64,000 bases of DNA from NCBI GenBank assembly GCA_903832285.1, contig CAILAY010000050.1, positions 1-64,000 of the forward strand, read 5' to 3'. Shown in pieces: positions 23,518-32,702 of the stretch. The notes below the pieces were generated by a model. It was given only the letters and a program-made list of their open reading frames with translations, had not been told where the DNA came from and ran no database searches. Made by a program: the position numbers and the translations under genes. This DNA is from an uncultured beta proteobacterium. Lineage in GTDB: Bacteria; Pseudomonadota; Gammaproteobacteria; Burkholderiales; Burkholderiaceae_C. Positions within the stretch are counted from its first letter, which is position 1, and every line of letters starts with the position of its first letter.

Positions 23518-24322
23518 GCGCCATCTGCTCAGCGGCCGCGGCAATGCGCTCATGGCTGCGCTGGCGCTGATTTTTCTCTATCTGCCCATCGTCACGCTGG
23601 TGACGCTGTCGTTCAACGAGAACGACCTGACCACGATCTGGAGCAGATTCAGCCTCAGGTGGTACGCAGCGGTTCTGGACAACGGCGACATCCTGCATGC
23701 CACGAAGAATTCTCTGATCGTTGCCACCGTTGCCACGGCGCTGGCAAGCATGGTGGCAACGGCTGCGGCGCTGGGCGTTGCGGGATCGAACGCATTGCAC
23801 CGAGGCGGCGTGGAAGGGCTGCTCAGCCTGCCGCTGCTGGTGCCGGAGATCGTCACCGCAGTGGCGTTATTGATGCTGTTCGTTCTGGCAGGAATGCCCT
23901 TGGGTCTGCTGTCGGTGATGCTGGCCCACACTGTTTTTTGCATCCCCTTTGCCTACTACCCGATCCGCGCGCGTCTGGCGGGTCTGGACCCGGCGCTGAT
24001 CGACGCGGCGGCGGACCTGTATGCGCCGCCCTGGCGGCGCTTTGTGCGCATCGAGTTGCCGCTGCTGGCTCCGGGGATTTTCGCGGGCGCGCTGCTCGCT
24101 TTCATCAGTTCGCTCGGTGATTTTGTCATCACCTATTTTGTCTCCGGCCCCGGCTCCACGACGCTGCCCGTGTACATCTTCGGCATGATCCGCACCGGCG
24201 TCACACCCGAAGTGAATGCACTTTCCGCCATTTTTCTGCTGGCCTCGATCGTCGTGATCGCGCTGGGGTTCCTGGCCACGCGGCGCGTGACCGATGCGGC
24301 CAAGACCGGAGGTGCAGCTTGA
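23507..24322 (+). CDS. Polyamine-type ABC transporter permease (PotC-like)
   Basis: This second permease has 271 residues and about six membrane segments. YLPIVTLVTLSFNEND near the N-terminus and LSLPLLVPEIVTAVALLMLF are typical of PotC/PotI. The ATPase-contact loop is LIDAAADLYAPPWRRFVRIELPLLAPG, and SSLGDFVITYFVSGPGSTTLPVYI is a strong family marker. Its stop overlaps the TTG start of the HDAC-like gene. Confidence 0.9.
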   Translation: MRRERHLLSGRGNALMAALALIFLYLPIVTLVTLSFNENDLTTIWSRFSLRWYAAVLDNGDILHATKNSLIVATVATALASMVATAAALGVAGSNALHRGGVEGLLSLPLLVPEIVTAVALLMLFVLAGMPLGLLSVMLAHTVFCIPFAYYPIRARLAGLDPALIDAAADLYAPPWRRFVRIELPLLAPGIFAGALLAFISSLGDFVITYFVSGPGSTTLPVYIFGMIRTGVTPEVNALSAIFLLASIVVIALGFLATRRVTDAAKTGGAA

Positions 24323-25224
24323 ACGTCTACTACAGCTCCGATTTTGCGGGCTCGGGGCACGACTTTGAGACCACGCGCAAGGCCCGATGGGTGGCGCAAT
24401 CGCTCGGCTTGGCGCCCTTGGACGGCGTGCAGTTGGTGCCGCCTCCAGCGCTGACCATGGAGCAACTCGCTCAGGTGCATGACGCAGATTACGTGCGCGC
24501 GGTGCAGACCGGTGTTCCCCTGCAACTGGCGCAGTCGCAGGGCTTCGGCTGGGACGCCGGCCTCTGGCCGATGGTGCTCGCGTCCAACGGCGGTGCCGTC
24601 GCCGCGGCCCTGGACGCGCTGCACAGCGGGCTCTCGGGCTCGCTCGCCAGCGGGCTGCACCACGCACGCCGTGGCGCGGGATACGGCTATTGCACCTTCA
24701 ACGGTCTGGTGCTGGCGGCACACGCGGCGCTCGCGAACGGGGCACGCTCGGTGCTGATTCTGGATCTGGACGCGCACTGCGGCGGCGGCACGGCGTCGCT
24801 GATTGCAGACGATGCGCGCATCTGGCAATTGGACCTTTCTGTGGATGACTTCGACGCCTACCCCAGCAGCGATCGCGTGCGCTTGCAGATGGTGGAACGC
24901 GGCGCCGATTACCTGCATCAGATTGAGCGCGGCTTGCAGCAGTTGTGGCGACGTGCACCGTCATTCGATCTGTGTCTCTACAACGCGGGCATGGACCCGT
25001 TCGAAGGCTGCCCCGATGGCGGTTTGTCTGGCATCACGCGCGAGTTGCTGGCCGCGCGGGAAAGCCTGGTGTTCAACGCCTGCCGGTCGCAAAACCTGCC
25101 GGTCGCATTCTTTCTGGCCGGTGGCTACATCGGTGATCGGCTGGATCAGCACGGCCTGGTTGAGTTGCATCGACTGACCCTGTCGGCGGCAGTGCAGAGC
25201 GAACCCGCGAAGCGCGCAAGCTGA
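24319..25224 (+). CDS. Histone-deacetylase-family amidohydrolase (probable acetylpolyamine deacetylase)
   Basis: This is a zinc amidohydrolase of the HDAC/acetylpolyamine amidohydrolase family, 301 residues from a TTG overlapping the permease stop. Active-site elements are visible: the His pair at 114-115 (GLHHARRGAG), GYCTFNG (about 123-129), zinc ligands Asp151 and His153 (LDLDAHCGGGTA) and Asp226 (YNAGMDPFEG), then FLAGGYIGD near the position of the catalytic Tyr. It is the last gene of the polyamine-type transporter operon, so it probably deacetylates the imported amine in the cytoplasm. The substrate is inferred from context only. Confidence 0.87.
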   Translation: MNVYYSSDFAGSGHDFETTRKARWVAQSLGLAPLDGVQLVPPPALTMEQLAQVHDADYVRAVQTGVPLQLAQSQGFGWDAGLWPMVLASNGGAVAAALDALHSGLSGSLASGLHHARRGAGYGYCTFNGLVLAAHAALANGARSVLILDLDAHCGGGTASLIADDARIWQLDLSVDDFDAYPSSDRVRLQMVERGADYLHQIERGLQQLWRRAPSFDLCLYNAGMDPFEGCPDGGLSGITRELLAARESLVFNACRSQNLPVAFFLAGGYIGDRLDQHGLVELHRLTLSAAVQSEPAKRAS

Positions 25225-25233
25225 AGCCGCGGG

Positions 25234-26007
25234 TCAGGGCAACTCCGCCTGTCCCATGCGGGCCACGATGGTCTCGGCACGATCGGCCAGATACCCTGAA
25301 TTGGGCAGCTTCTCGAAATACCTGGGACGCGGCAGCATCACGGCCAGGCGCGCGGCTTCCAAGGCACTGAGTTGCGCCGCGCTCTTGTGGAAGTAGTGCC
25401 GGGCTGCCGCCTCGGCGCCGAATACGCCGCTGCCCCATTCCACGCTGTTGAGATAGATTTCCAGGATGCGCCGCTTGTCCAGCAAGGCTTCCAGCATGAA
25501 GGTGAGCACCAGTTCCTGCCCCTTGCGCAACAGGTTGCGTTCGCCCGAGAGAAACAGGTTCTTGGCAAGCTGTTGGGTGATGGTCGAACCACCCACGATC
25601 TTCGGAGCGCGCGCGCGTGTTTTCGCCGCCGCACCGGGCGCCGGGCGCGCGGCCTGCTCCTGTGCCTTGGCATTCTTCTGCCAGGCTTTTTCCAGAGCCT
25701 CCCAGTCCACACCGTCGTGTAGCGCGAACTCGCTGTCTTCCGAGGTGATCACGGCGCGCTTGAGATGGTCCGATATCGCCTGGTAGGGAACCCACTGTTG
25801 CTGCCAGGGTGCCGATCGGCCGGCACTGCTTGCCGGGCGCTTGTCGGGTGCGGCTTGCGTCCGGTTCAGACGCCAGGCTTCGGAGCGCTGAAAGGCAGTG
25901 GACTGGGGGTCCAGCCACAGCATGAGCGCGATCCGGGTCACAAAGAACAGTTGCAGTGCCAGCAAGGCCAGGCCCACAAGTGCAATCCAGCGCCAAAGCG
26001 GTTTCAT
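25234..26007 (-). CDS. mtgA: Monofunctional peptidoglycan glycosyltransferase
   Basis: MtgA polymerises lipid II into glycan strands at the inner membrane. It has 257 residues, with an N-terminal anchor (about 8-28, WIALVGLALLALQLFFVTRI). GT51 motifs are AVITSEDSEFALHDGVDWEAL, with the catalytic Glu, and GGSTITQQLAKNLFLSGERNLLRKGQE; RRILEIYLNSVEWGSGVFGAEAAARHYF follows. A small Ala/Pro/Arg-rich insert (AARPAPGAAAKTRARAP) sits between the first two. It overlaps aroE by four bases and ends convergently with the HDAC-like gene. Confidence 0.95.
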   Translation of the reverse strand: MKPLWRWIALVGLALLALQLFFVTRIALMLWLDPQSTAFQRSEAWRLNRTQAAPDKRPASSAGRSAPWQQQWVPYQAISDHLKRAVITSEDSEFALHDGVDWEALEKAWQKNAKAQEQAARPAPGAAAKTRARAPKIVGGSTITQQLAKNLFLSGERNLLRKGQELVLTFMLEALLDKRRILEIYLNSVEWGSGVFGAEAAARHYFHKSAAQLSALEAARLAVMLPRPRYFEKLPNSGYLADRAETIVARMGQAELP

Positions 26008-26852
26008 AGTGCGCGCAGTTCCTGCAAAACCTGGGCCGATGGCGGACGCACGCCGCGCCAGATAAAAAAGGCTTCAGCCGCCTGCTCGACCAGCATGCCC
26101 AGACCGTCGCGGGATTGGGCGCCGCGTGCGTGCGCCCAATCCAGAAAACCCTGTGCCGCGGGACCGTACATCAGGTCGTAGGCAAGCGCGCCCCTGCGCA
26201 GCACGCCGCTTGGGAGTTGCACGCTTTCGCCGCTCAGACTGGTGCTGGTGGCATTGATGACCACATCAAAGCTTCCCTGCACATCGGCCAGTGCGCAGGC
26301 GAGGAGCGCGGTGTGGGTGAGCGTGGCCAGCGCCGCGTGCCGTTGCACCAATTCTTGCGCTTTGGCGAGGCTGCGGTTCGCCACCGTGATGCCTGCTGCG
26401 CCGGTATGCAACAGGGGCCCGAGCACGCCAGCGGCGGCACCGCCCGCACCCAGTAACAAGAGATTGCGTCCGGCCAGCTTCACGCCGGCATTGAGTTCAA
26501 TGTCTCGCACCAGTCCCAGACCATCGGTGTTGTCGGCATGGATGCCGTCATCGCTGAAACTGAGGGTGTTGGCGGCACGCGCCAAAGTGGCGCGTGCGCT
26601 GGCGTGCTGCGCCAGCGCAAAGGCTTCGAACTTGAAGGGAACCGTCACGTTGCAGCCTCTGGCGAAGCCATTGGCGCTGGCGATGAAGGCGTGCAGTGAA
26701 GCGGCAAATCCGTCCAGGGGTACCATGCGCTTGCCATAGTGCAGGGTCTGTCCAGTGAGCTGTGCAAAACGCGCATGAATCCATGGCGATTTGCTGTGCT
26801 CCACGGGGTTGCCCATGACGCAGTATTCATCGACTGCAAGCTTGTGTTCCAT
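26004..26852 (-). CDS. aroE: Shikimate dehydrogenase
   Basis: AroE reduces 3-dehydroshikimate to shikimate with NADPH in aromatic amino acid synthesis. It has 282 residues, the normal size. The shikimate-binding motif is GNPVEHSKSPWIHARFA, the catalytic Lys lies in NVTVPFKFEAF and the nucleotide-binding loop is LLLGAGGAAAGVLGPLL. INATSTSLSGE and YDLMYGPAAQGFLDWA are also conserved. It lies 5 bases after the TonB-like gene and overlaps mtgA. Confidence 0.96.
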   Translation of the reverse strand: MEHKLAVDEYCVMGNPVEHSKSPWIHARFAQLTGQTLHYGKRMVPLDGFAASLHAFIASANGFARGCNVTVPFKFEAFALAQHASARATLARAANTLSFSDDGIHADNTDGLGLVRDIELNAGVKLAGRNLLLLGAGGAAAGVLGPLLHTGAAGITVANRSLAKAQELVQRHAALATLTHTALLACALADVQGSFDVVINATSTSLSGESVQLPSGVLRRGALAYDLMYGPAAQGFLDWAHARGAQSRDGLGMLVEQAAEAFFIWRGVRPPSAQVLQELRAL

Positions 26853-26857
26853 GCTGT

Positions 26858-27712
26858 TCAGGGTGTGCTGAGCCGGGTTTCCAGTGTTTCTTCACGTGTG
26901 AAGCGAAAGCGCGAAACCATCACGAACTGGTCAAACTCGCGCCGCATGGCAGAGCTGAATTTACCAAATGGCGCGGCGGTTTTGGCAATCACCTGGGCGC
27001 GGCGGTCCAACAGCCGGTTGCCCGAGCTTTGCACCACTTCCGTTGCCAATACCTGGCCATCGTGATTCACAGTGATGACCATCGTGAGTTCGCCGTAAAG
27101 CTTGTTGCCCGCCGCCGTGGGGAAATCCTGCGTGCCCTTGGCCTCGATGCTCTGGCGCATGCTGTCGTAATACATCGCATAGACAGCGCCCTGGGTGGAG
27201 GCACTGACGTAGCGCTTTCGGGGGCGCGCGTTCTGATCATTCACGCGTCGCTCGATTTCCGCCAGCAGTTTGATCAGCTGGCGCCGCCTGTCCTGCTCGG
27301 CCTGCGCTTCGGGGTTCTTGCTGGTCTGCGCCAGCTCGGGCGCGGGCATGCGGGCCAACTGCGATTTGAGCTGCGCCAGCAGCAGGTTCTGCTGTTCGCT
27401 CAGTGCCTCCAGTTTGCGCTGTGCGTCCATCACCGCGTCCCCCATGTCCGCGACCGGGGAGGGCGGCAACGGCGTGGTGGCGCGGCCCCGTTCGTGCTCT
27501 CCGCCCCCTGCCAATGAGTACTGCGCAATCGCCTGCGCCTTGTCCGGGCGCTGCTCGCTTTTTGCGTTCACCAGAATGACGTCCAGCGCCGTATCCTGAA
27601 AAACGCGCTTGAAGCTCTCGGGGTCGACGAAGCGCACGCTCAGCAACACCGCATGCACGGTGACGGACACACTCAGGGCCCATTGCAAAGTACTGAAGCG
27701 GCTCGGACTCAC
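26858..27712 (-). CDS. TonB C-terminal-domain protein
   Basis: This is a TonB/TolA-like energy-transducer protein of 284 residues. A short N-terminal membrane segment (about 9-28, LQWALSVSVTVHAVLLSVRFV) is followed by a long Gln/Glu/Lys-rich stretch (about 92-160), probably helical or coiled coil, instead of the Pro-rich linker of classical TonB. The C-terminal domain (about 185-275) includes GELTMVITVNHDGQVLATEVVQSSGNRLLDRRA. No exbB/exbD is adjacent. It overlaps the ribonuclease gene and precedes aroE. The receptor it serves is unknown. Confidence 0.8.
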   Translation of the reverse strand: MSPSRFSTLQWALSVSVTVHAVLLSVRFVDPESFKRVFQDTALDVILVNAKSEQRPDKAQAIAQYSLAGGGEHERGRATTPLPPSPVADMGDAVMDAQRKLEALSEQQNLLLAQLKSQLARMPAPELAQTSKNPEAQAEQDRRRQLIKLLAEIERRVNDQNARPRKRYVSASTQGAVYAMYYDSMRQSIEAKGTQDFPTAAGNKLYGELTMVITVNHDGQVLATEVVQSSGNRLLDRRAQVIAKTAAPFGKFSSAMRREFDQFVMVSRFRFTREETLETRLSTP

Positions 27713-29793
27713 GGCACTACGGTCAGGTCCTGTGGGTCTGTGCCCGCATCGCCGTCGCTCGTGTCCATGGCGATGGCAATCGGACCCACCGGCGCGTCGT
27801 CGTCGTCACCCTCCAGCTCTTCCAACAGCGCGGCGTCTGCCGCAGCGTTGTCCAGGTCGAGTCGCTCCATCAGAGTGCCGTGAATGTCCAGCGTGATCTC
27901 GTCCACGGCGCCGAGCTTGACGCGCAGGCGGGCACCACGCGGCAGGCCCTGTGCACCCAACACCGGCAACACCAGCGGCAGTTCTTCGGCCCGCACCAGC
28001 ACGCCGCCGGGGATGTCCTTGAACACCGTCGCGACCAGTTCGGTGATGCCTTGTTGTTGCACATATTTGAGAGTCCAGAAGCGTTCCATACCCTGCTGGT
28101 ACCCGTTGTACGCGCTGTACGCCGCGTCAAACGCGGAAATGATGGCGAACAACTCCGTGTCCTTCGGCCTAAAGGGTGCGGCCAAGGCGGCGGTCTTGCC
28201 GTGGCGTGCACAGGCGATGATTTGCCACTGGTTCACCAGATCGGTATAGCGGCGCAGTGGTGAACTGCTCCAGGCGTAGCTGGGCACGCCAATGCCTGCG
28301 TGCGGCAGGGCTTTGGTGCCCATGCGCACCTTCACCCCCGGTGCCAGACTGGCCTGACTGCGGTAGATGCCTGGAACGCCGAGTTCGGCCATCCATTGGC
28401 CCCAGGTGCTGTTGGCCAGAATCATGGCTTCGGCCACGATCAGGTCCAGCGGTGCGCCGCGCTGGCGCACGCTGATCTGCACCTGTTCGTTGCCTTGGGG
28501 CTCGGCGCCATCATTACCGATCAACCTGAAGTTGTAGTCAGGCCGGTTGAAGTTTTCGGGCTTGCCGCGTACGGCTTCGCGCCGCGCCTTCAACTCCTTT
28601 GCCAGGCGGTACAGGAAGGCGAGTTCGGTGCGCTCGATGCGCGCAGGAATCGGCTTATCCGTAGGTTCGAATGCCGGGTTTTCCAGCCACTCGGGCGTGA
28701 CCACGGCGTCGAGTTGGTCGTGGCGCAGGTTCACAGCAATCGGCACCCGTTCGATCCGGGTTTGCGTGTCCTGGACTTGCAGCGTTTCCTCGTTCAGCGT
28801 GACGTAGAGCGACACCGCGGGACAGTTCTGGCCCTCCTGCAGCGTATAGCTCTGCACCACCGCGTCGGGCAGCATCGTCACCTTGTAGCCCGGCATATAA
28901 ACCGTGGACAGGCGCGCGCGACCAGCCAGGTCGATGGGGCTGCCGGGCAGCACCGCCAAACCCGGCGCAGCAATGTGGATGCCCAGCACCACCGTGCCAG
29001 TGCCCAGCCCCTGGACCGAGAGCGCGTCGTCAATTTCTGTGGTGGCCGAGTCGTCGATGGAGAACGCCTGCACCGTGGCCAAGGGCAAGTCGTCCTGGAT
29101 CGCGGGAGCCGTGAGCGCGGGGAAAGCGGTTCCTTTGGGAAAGTTGTCGAACAGGAAGCGCTTCCAGTGAAACTGGTAGGGCGAGGCGATGGCGCCGGCC
29201 TGTTGCAACAGGTCCAGCGGCGGTTTATGCGTGGCGCGTGATGCCTCCACTACGGCCTTGTATTCGGCTGCGTTCTTGTCGGGCTTGAACAGGATCTTGA
29301 ACAATTGTTCGCGTATCGGCTCGGGACAGTGGCCTTCTCCCAGCGCCTGCGCCCAGTCGGCGATTTGCTGCAACAACTGTTTCTTTTTTTCAATTCCGGC
29401 CAGCGCCTGCTGCAGGATTTCCGCCGGCGCCTTCTTGAAGCGACCTTTGCCGGCGCGGCGAAAGTAGTGGGGCGCCTCGTACAGGCAAAACAGCGCCGCC
29501 GCCTGCTGCTCCAGGCTGGGGTTGGCGCTGAAATACTCGCGCGCCAGATCGGCAAAGCCAAAATCGTCTGCGGGGGCGAATTCCCAAGCCAGATCCAGTT
29601 CGATGGACCGGCTCAATGCCTGCGCCCGGACCAGCAGTTCGGCCGGCGCGGGCTTCTCAAACTTCAGCAGCACATTTGCTCCCTTGACCTTGAGGCGCTT
29701 GCCGCTGTCCAACTCCACCTGTGCCGAGGTATCGCTTTCGGACAGCACGCGTCCTGCAAGGAATTTTCCGGCTTCTTCGAATAATACAAACAT
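27709..29793 (-). CDS. RNB-domain 3'-5' exoribonuclease (RNase II family)
   Basis: This is a processive exoribonuclease of the RNase II/R superfamily, 694 residues from the ATG at 29791-29793 (MFVLFEEAGKFL). The track start at 29919 would overlap divergent rodA. The N-terminal part (about 1-80) replaces the classical cold-shock domains. The RNB catalytic block begins with SIDDSATTEIDDALSV, containing the metal-binding Asp residues, and closes with SSPLRRYTDLVNQWQI. The C-terminus is highly acidic (EELEGDDDDAP). It is the first gene of the operon with the TonB-like gene, aroE and mtgA. Confidence 0.88.
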   Translation of the reverse strand: MFVLFEEAGKFLAGRVLSESDTSAQVELDSGKRLKVKGANVLLKFEKPAPAELLVRAQALSRSIELDLAWEFAPADDFGFADLAREYFSANPSLEQQAAALFCLYEAPHYFRRAGKGRFKKAPAEILQQALAGIEKKKQLLQQIADWAQALGEGHCPEPIREQLFKILFKPDKNAAEYKAVVEASRATHKPPLDLLQQAGAIASPYQFHWKRFLFDNFPKGTAFPALTAPAIQDDLPLATVQAFSIDDSATTEIDDALSVQGLGTGTVVLGIHIAAPGLAVLPGSPIDLAGRARLSTVYMPGYKVTMLPDAVVQSYTLQEGQNCPAVSLYVTLNEETLQVQDTQTRIERVPIAVNLRHDQLDAVVTPEWLENPAFEPTDKPIPARIERTELAFLYRLAKELKARREAVRGKPENFNRPDYNFRLIGNDGAEPQGNEQVQISVRQRGAPLDLIVAEAMILANSTWGQWMAELGVPGIYRSQASLAPGVKVRMGTKALPHAGIGVPSYAWSSSPLRRYTDLVNQWQIIACARHGKTAALAAPFRPKDTELFAIISAFDAAYSAYNGYQQGMERFWTLKYVQQQGITELVATVFKDIPGGVLVRAEELPLVLPVLGAQGLPRGARLRVKLGAVDEITLDIHGTLMERLDLDNAAADAALLEELEGDDDDAPVGPIAIAMDTSDGDAGTDPQDLTVVP

Positions 29794-29873
29794 GGACCGG
29801 ATTGTCCCATGCGTCGCGACGTGGCTACAGCTTGCTGCCAGGGCAGCAGACCTCAGACGGAGATAATCACGCC

Positions 29874-31028
29874 ATGGCCAACCGTTTTGACACACCTTCC
29901 CTTTGGCACCGGATGCCACTGTGGTTTCGGGGCTTTGACGGTCCGCTCGCGTTCGCTGTTTTCGTGCTGGCTTGCGCCGGGCTTCTGACCATGTATTCCT
30001 CGGGATATGACCATGGCACGCGCTTCGAAGACCATGCGCGCAATATGCTGATTGCCGGCTTCATCATGTTTTTCGTAGCCCAGATTCCACCGCAGCGTCT
30101 CATGGCGCTGGCTGTTCCGCTGTATGTGCTGGGCGTGACGCTGCTGATTGCGGTGGCCGTCTTCGGCGTCACCAAGAAGGGTGCGAGGCGGTGGCTGAAT
30201 GTGGGCGTCACGATCCAGCCCAGCGAGATTCTGAAGATCGCCATGCCCCTGATGCTGGCTTGGTGGTTTCAAAAACGCGAAGGGCAATTGCGCCCTCTGG
30301 ACTTTTCTGTGGCGGCAGCCTTGCTGCTGGTGCCGGTGGCGCTGATCGTGAAGCAACCCGATCTGGGTACGGCCGTGTTGGTGCTGGCCGCGGGCATAGG
30401 CGTGATATTTTTTGCCGGCCTGAGTTGGAAGCTCATGCTGCCCCCGCTGTTGCTCGGTCTGGTGGGCGTGGGTCTGCTGGTCTGGTTTGAGCCCCAGGTC
30501 TGCGCCCAGGGTGTGCGCTGGCCGCTGATGCACGACTACCAACAACAGCGTATTTGCACGCTTCTGGATCCCGGTCGCGATCCACTGGGCAAGGGCTTTC
30601 ACATCATCCAGGGAATGATTGGAATTGGCTCCGGAGGCGTGCTGGGCAAGGGTTTCATGCAGGGCACGCAAACCCACCTTGAGTTCATCCCGGAGCGCAC
30701 GACGGACTTCATCTTCGCCTCATTTTCCGAGGAGTTCGGTCTGATCGGGAACCTGCTCCTGATATCGGGTTTCATCTTCCTGGTGCTGCGCGGACTGTCG
30801 ATCGCGCTTGAGGCACCCACGCTGTTTGCGCGCCTGCTGGCCGGCAGCATCACCTTGATATTTTTCACCTACGCCTTCGTCAACATGGGCATGGTGAGCG
30901 GCATCCTGCCCGTGGTTGGTGTGCCTCTTCCCTTCATCAGCTACGGAGGCACCGCCATGGTGACCCTGGGCATGGGCTTGGGGATACTGATGTCGATTGC
31001 GCGGTCGAAGAGATTGGTGCAGAGCTGA
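29874..31028 (+). CDS. rodA: Rod-shape determining SEDS glycosyltransferase RodA
   Basis: RodA polymerises peptidoglycan in the elongasome together with PBP2. It has 384 residues from the ATG at 29874 and about ten membrane segments. SEDS signatures include KKGARRWLNVGVTIQPSEILKIAMPL, DLGTAVLVLAAG, EFIPERTTDFIFASFSEEFGLIGN and the closing GVPLPFISYGGTAMVTLGMGLGIL. Usually mrdA (PBP2) lies just upstream, but here the divergent ribonuclease gene does, so rodA stands apart from an mre/mrd cluster. Confidence 0.95.
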   Translation: MANRFDTPSLWHRMPLWFRGFDGPLAFAVFVLACAGLLTMYSSGYDHGTRFEDHARNMLIAGFIMFFVAQIPPQRLMALAVPLYVLGVTLLIAVAVFGVTKKGARRWLNVGVTIQPSEILKIAMPLMLAWWFQKREGQLRPLDFSVAAALLLVPVALIVKQPDLGTAVLVLAAGIGVIFFAGLSWKLMLPPLLLGLVGVGLLVWFEPQVCAQGVRWPLMHDYQQQRICTLLDPGRDPLGKGFHIIQGMIGIGSGGVLGKGFMQGTQTHLEFIPERTTDFIFASFSEEFGLIGNLLLISGFIFLVLRGLSIALEAPTLFARLLAGSITLIFFTYAFVNMGMVSGILPVVGVPLPFISYGGTAMVTLGMGLGILMSIARSKRLVQS

Positions 31029-31150
31029 TTTCCTGAGACCTTGCGGAGCAGACCAATGGCGACACGAAGTGCGCGGGCTCTGTCCTCAACTGATCAGAGA
31101 TGTCTTGCGCCGCACACCACAGGCAGGCAGACCACACCTAAAATGACCCG

Positions 31151-32671
31151 ATGACCTCTACTGACTCGTTTTCTGATCGTGCGGGTGCGCGTAGCGCCGC
31201 ACCCCAGCGCCAACCCACATCGGATCGTCTGGCCATTGCGAAGGCATTGCTGCTGGAACCCTTTGGCCTGACCACTGCGGACCTGACCCGTGCCCTGAAT
31301 GAAATCACGGCACACAAGGTGGACGACGCTGATCTGTATTTCCAGTACACCCGCAGCGAAGGCTGGAGTCTGGAGGAAGGCATTGTGAAGACTGGCTCCT
31401 TCAGCATCGATCAGGGTGTGGGCGTGCGTGCCGTGAGCGGCGAGAAGACGGCTTTTGCCTATTCCGACGATATCTCGCAGACCTCGCTGCTGGACGCGGC
31501 CCGCACCGTGCGCAGCATTTCGGCTGCGGCGCAATCCGCCAAGACCAGGGTGGTGACTGGCAAGATCGCTGCCGGCCGATCGCTTTACGCCGGTCTGGAC
31601 CCGATCGACACCATGGACAGTGCGGCCAAGGTGGCACTGCTGGGGCGGGTGGAAAAGCTGGCACGTTCCAGGGACCCGCGGGTGGCGCAAGTCATGGCGG
31701 GCCTGGCGAGCGAATACGACGTGATGCTGGTGGCGCGCGCCGACGGCACACTGGCGGCCGACGTGCGCCCGCTGGTGCGCCTGTCGGTGACGGTGATCGC
31801 CGAAGCCAAGGTGAATGGACAGATGCGGCGCGAGGCGGGTTCTGGCGGCGGCGGCGGGCGCTTTGGGCTGGCCTATTTTGACGACGCGCAGATCACCGAA
31901 TACGTGGACGCAGCAGTGCATGCGGCGCTCACGAATCTGGAGTCACGTCCGGCCCCCGCGGGTGTGATGACGGTGGTGTTGGGTCCGGGCTGGCCTGGTG
32001 TGCTGCTGCACGAAGCCATCGGTCACGGGTTGGAGGGCGACTTCAATCGCAAGGGATCGAGCGCCTTCAGCGGGCGGGTCGGCCAGCGCGTGGCGGCCAA
32101 GGGCGTGACCGTGCTGGACGATGGCAGCATCGCTCTGCGGCGCGGCTCTCTCAATGTGGATGACGAGGGCAACGCGACGCAGCGCAATGTGCTGATCGAG
32201 GACGGCATCCTCAAAGGCTATCTGCAGGACTCCATGAACGCGCGTCTGATGGGTGTGAAGCCCACGGGCAACGGCCGGCGTGAAAGCTACGCCCACGTCC
32301 CGATGCCGCGCATGACCAACACCGTCATGTTGGGTGGCAGCACCCCTGCGCAGGAAATCGTGGCCAGCATCAAGAAGGGTCTGTACGCCACCAATTTTGG
32401 CGGAGGGCAGGTTGACATCACCTCGGGAAAGTTTGTGTTCTCTGCGAGCGAGGCCTACTGGGTGGAAAACGGCAAGATCCAGTACCCCGTCAAGGGAGCC
32501 ACGCTGGTGGGCAGTGGCCCGCAGGCGTTGAAGAAGATCACGATGATTGGTGACGACATGGCGCTGGACACGGGGGTTGGTGTGTGCGGCAAGGAAGGCC
32601 AGAGTGTGCCGGTGGGTGTGGGCCAGCCCACGCTGCGCATCGAGGGGTTGACGGTGGGTGGAACAGCTTGA
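31151..32671 (+). CDS. tldD: Metalloprotease TldD
   Basis: TldD with TldE forms a zinc protease that degrades unfolded or modified peptides and matures some RiPP products such as microcins. It has 506 residues. The zinc motif is HEAIGHGLEGD, with His287, Glu288 and His292. Family blocks VRAVSGEKTAFAYSDDIS, GKGSS-type NRKGSSAFSGRVGQ and VPMPRMTNTVMLGGS are clear. tldE/pmbA is not in the window. The 122 bases between rodA and tldD hold no other feature. Confidence 0.96.
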   Translation: MTSTDSFSDRAGARSAAPQRQPTSDRLAIAKALLLEPFGLTTADLTRALNEITAHKVDDADLYFQYTRSEGWSLEEGIVKTGSFSIDQGVGVRAVSGEKTAFAYSDDISQTSLLDAARTVRSISAAAQSAKTRVVTGKIAAGRSLYAGLDPIDTMDSAAKVALLGRVEKLARSRDPRVAQVMAGLASEYDVMLVARADGTLAADVRPLVRLSVTVIAEAKVNGQMRREAGSGGGGGRFGLAYFDDAQITEYVDAAVHAALTNLESRPAPAGVMTVVLGPGWPGVLLHEAIGHGLEGDFNRKGSSAFSGRVGQRVAAKGVTVLDDGSIALRRGSLNVDDEGNATQRNVLIEDGILKGYLQDSMNARLMGVKPTGNGRRESYAHVPMPRMTNTVMLGGSTPAQEIVASIKKGLYATNFGGGQVDITSGKFVFSASEAYWVENGKIQYPVKGATLVGSGPQALKKITMIGDDMALDTGVGVCGKEGQSVPVGVGQPTLRIEGLTVGGTA

Positions 32672-32702
32672 GCCCGCCTCTGGTGGCGCCACGTGGAACA
32701 GG

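Noticed and set aside
31029-31150. tRNA or small RNA gene between rodA and tldD
   Set aside because: No cloverleaf arms, terminator or promoter could be recognised.
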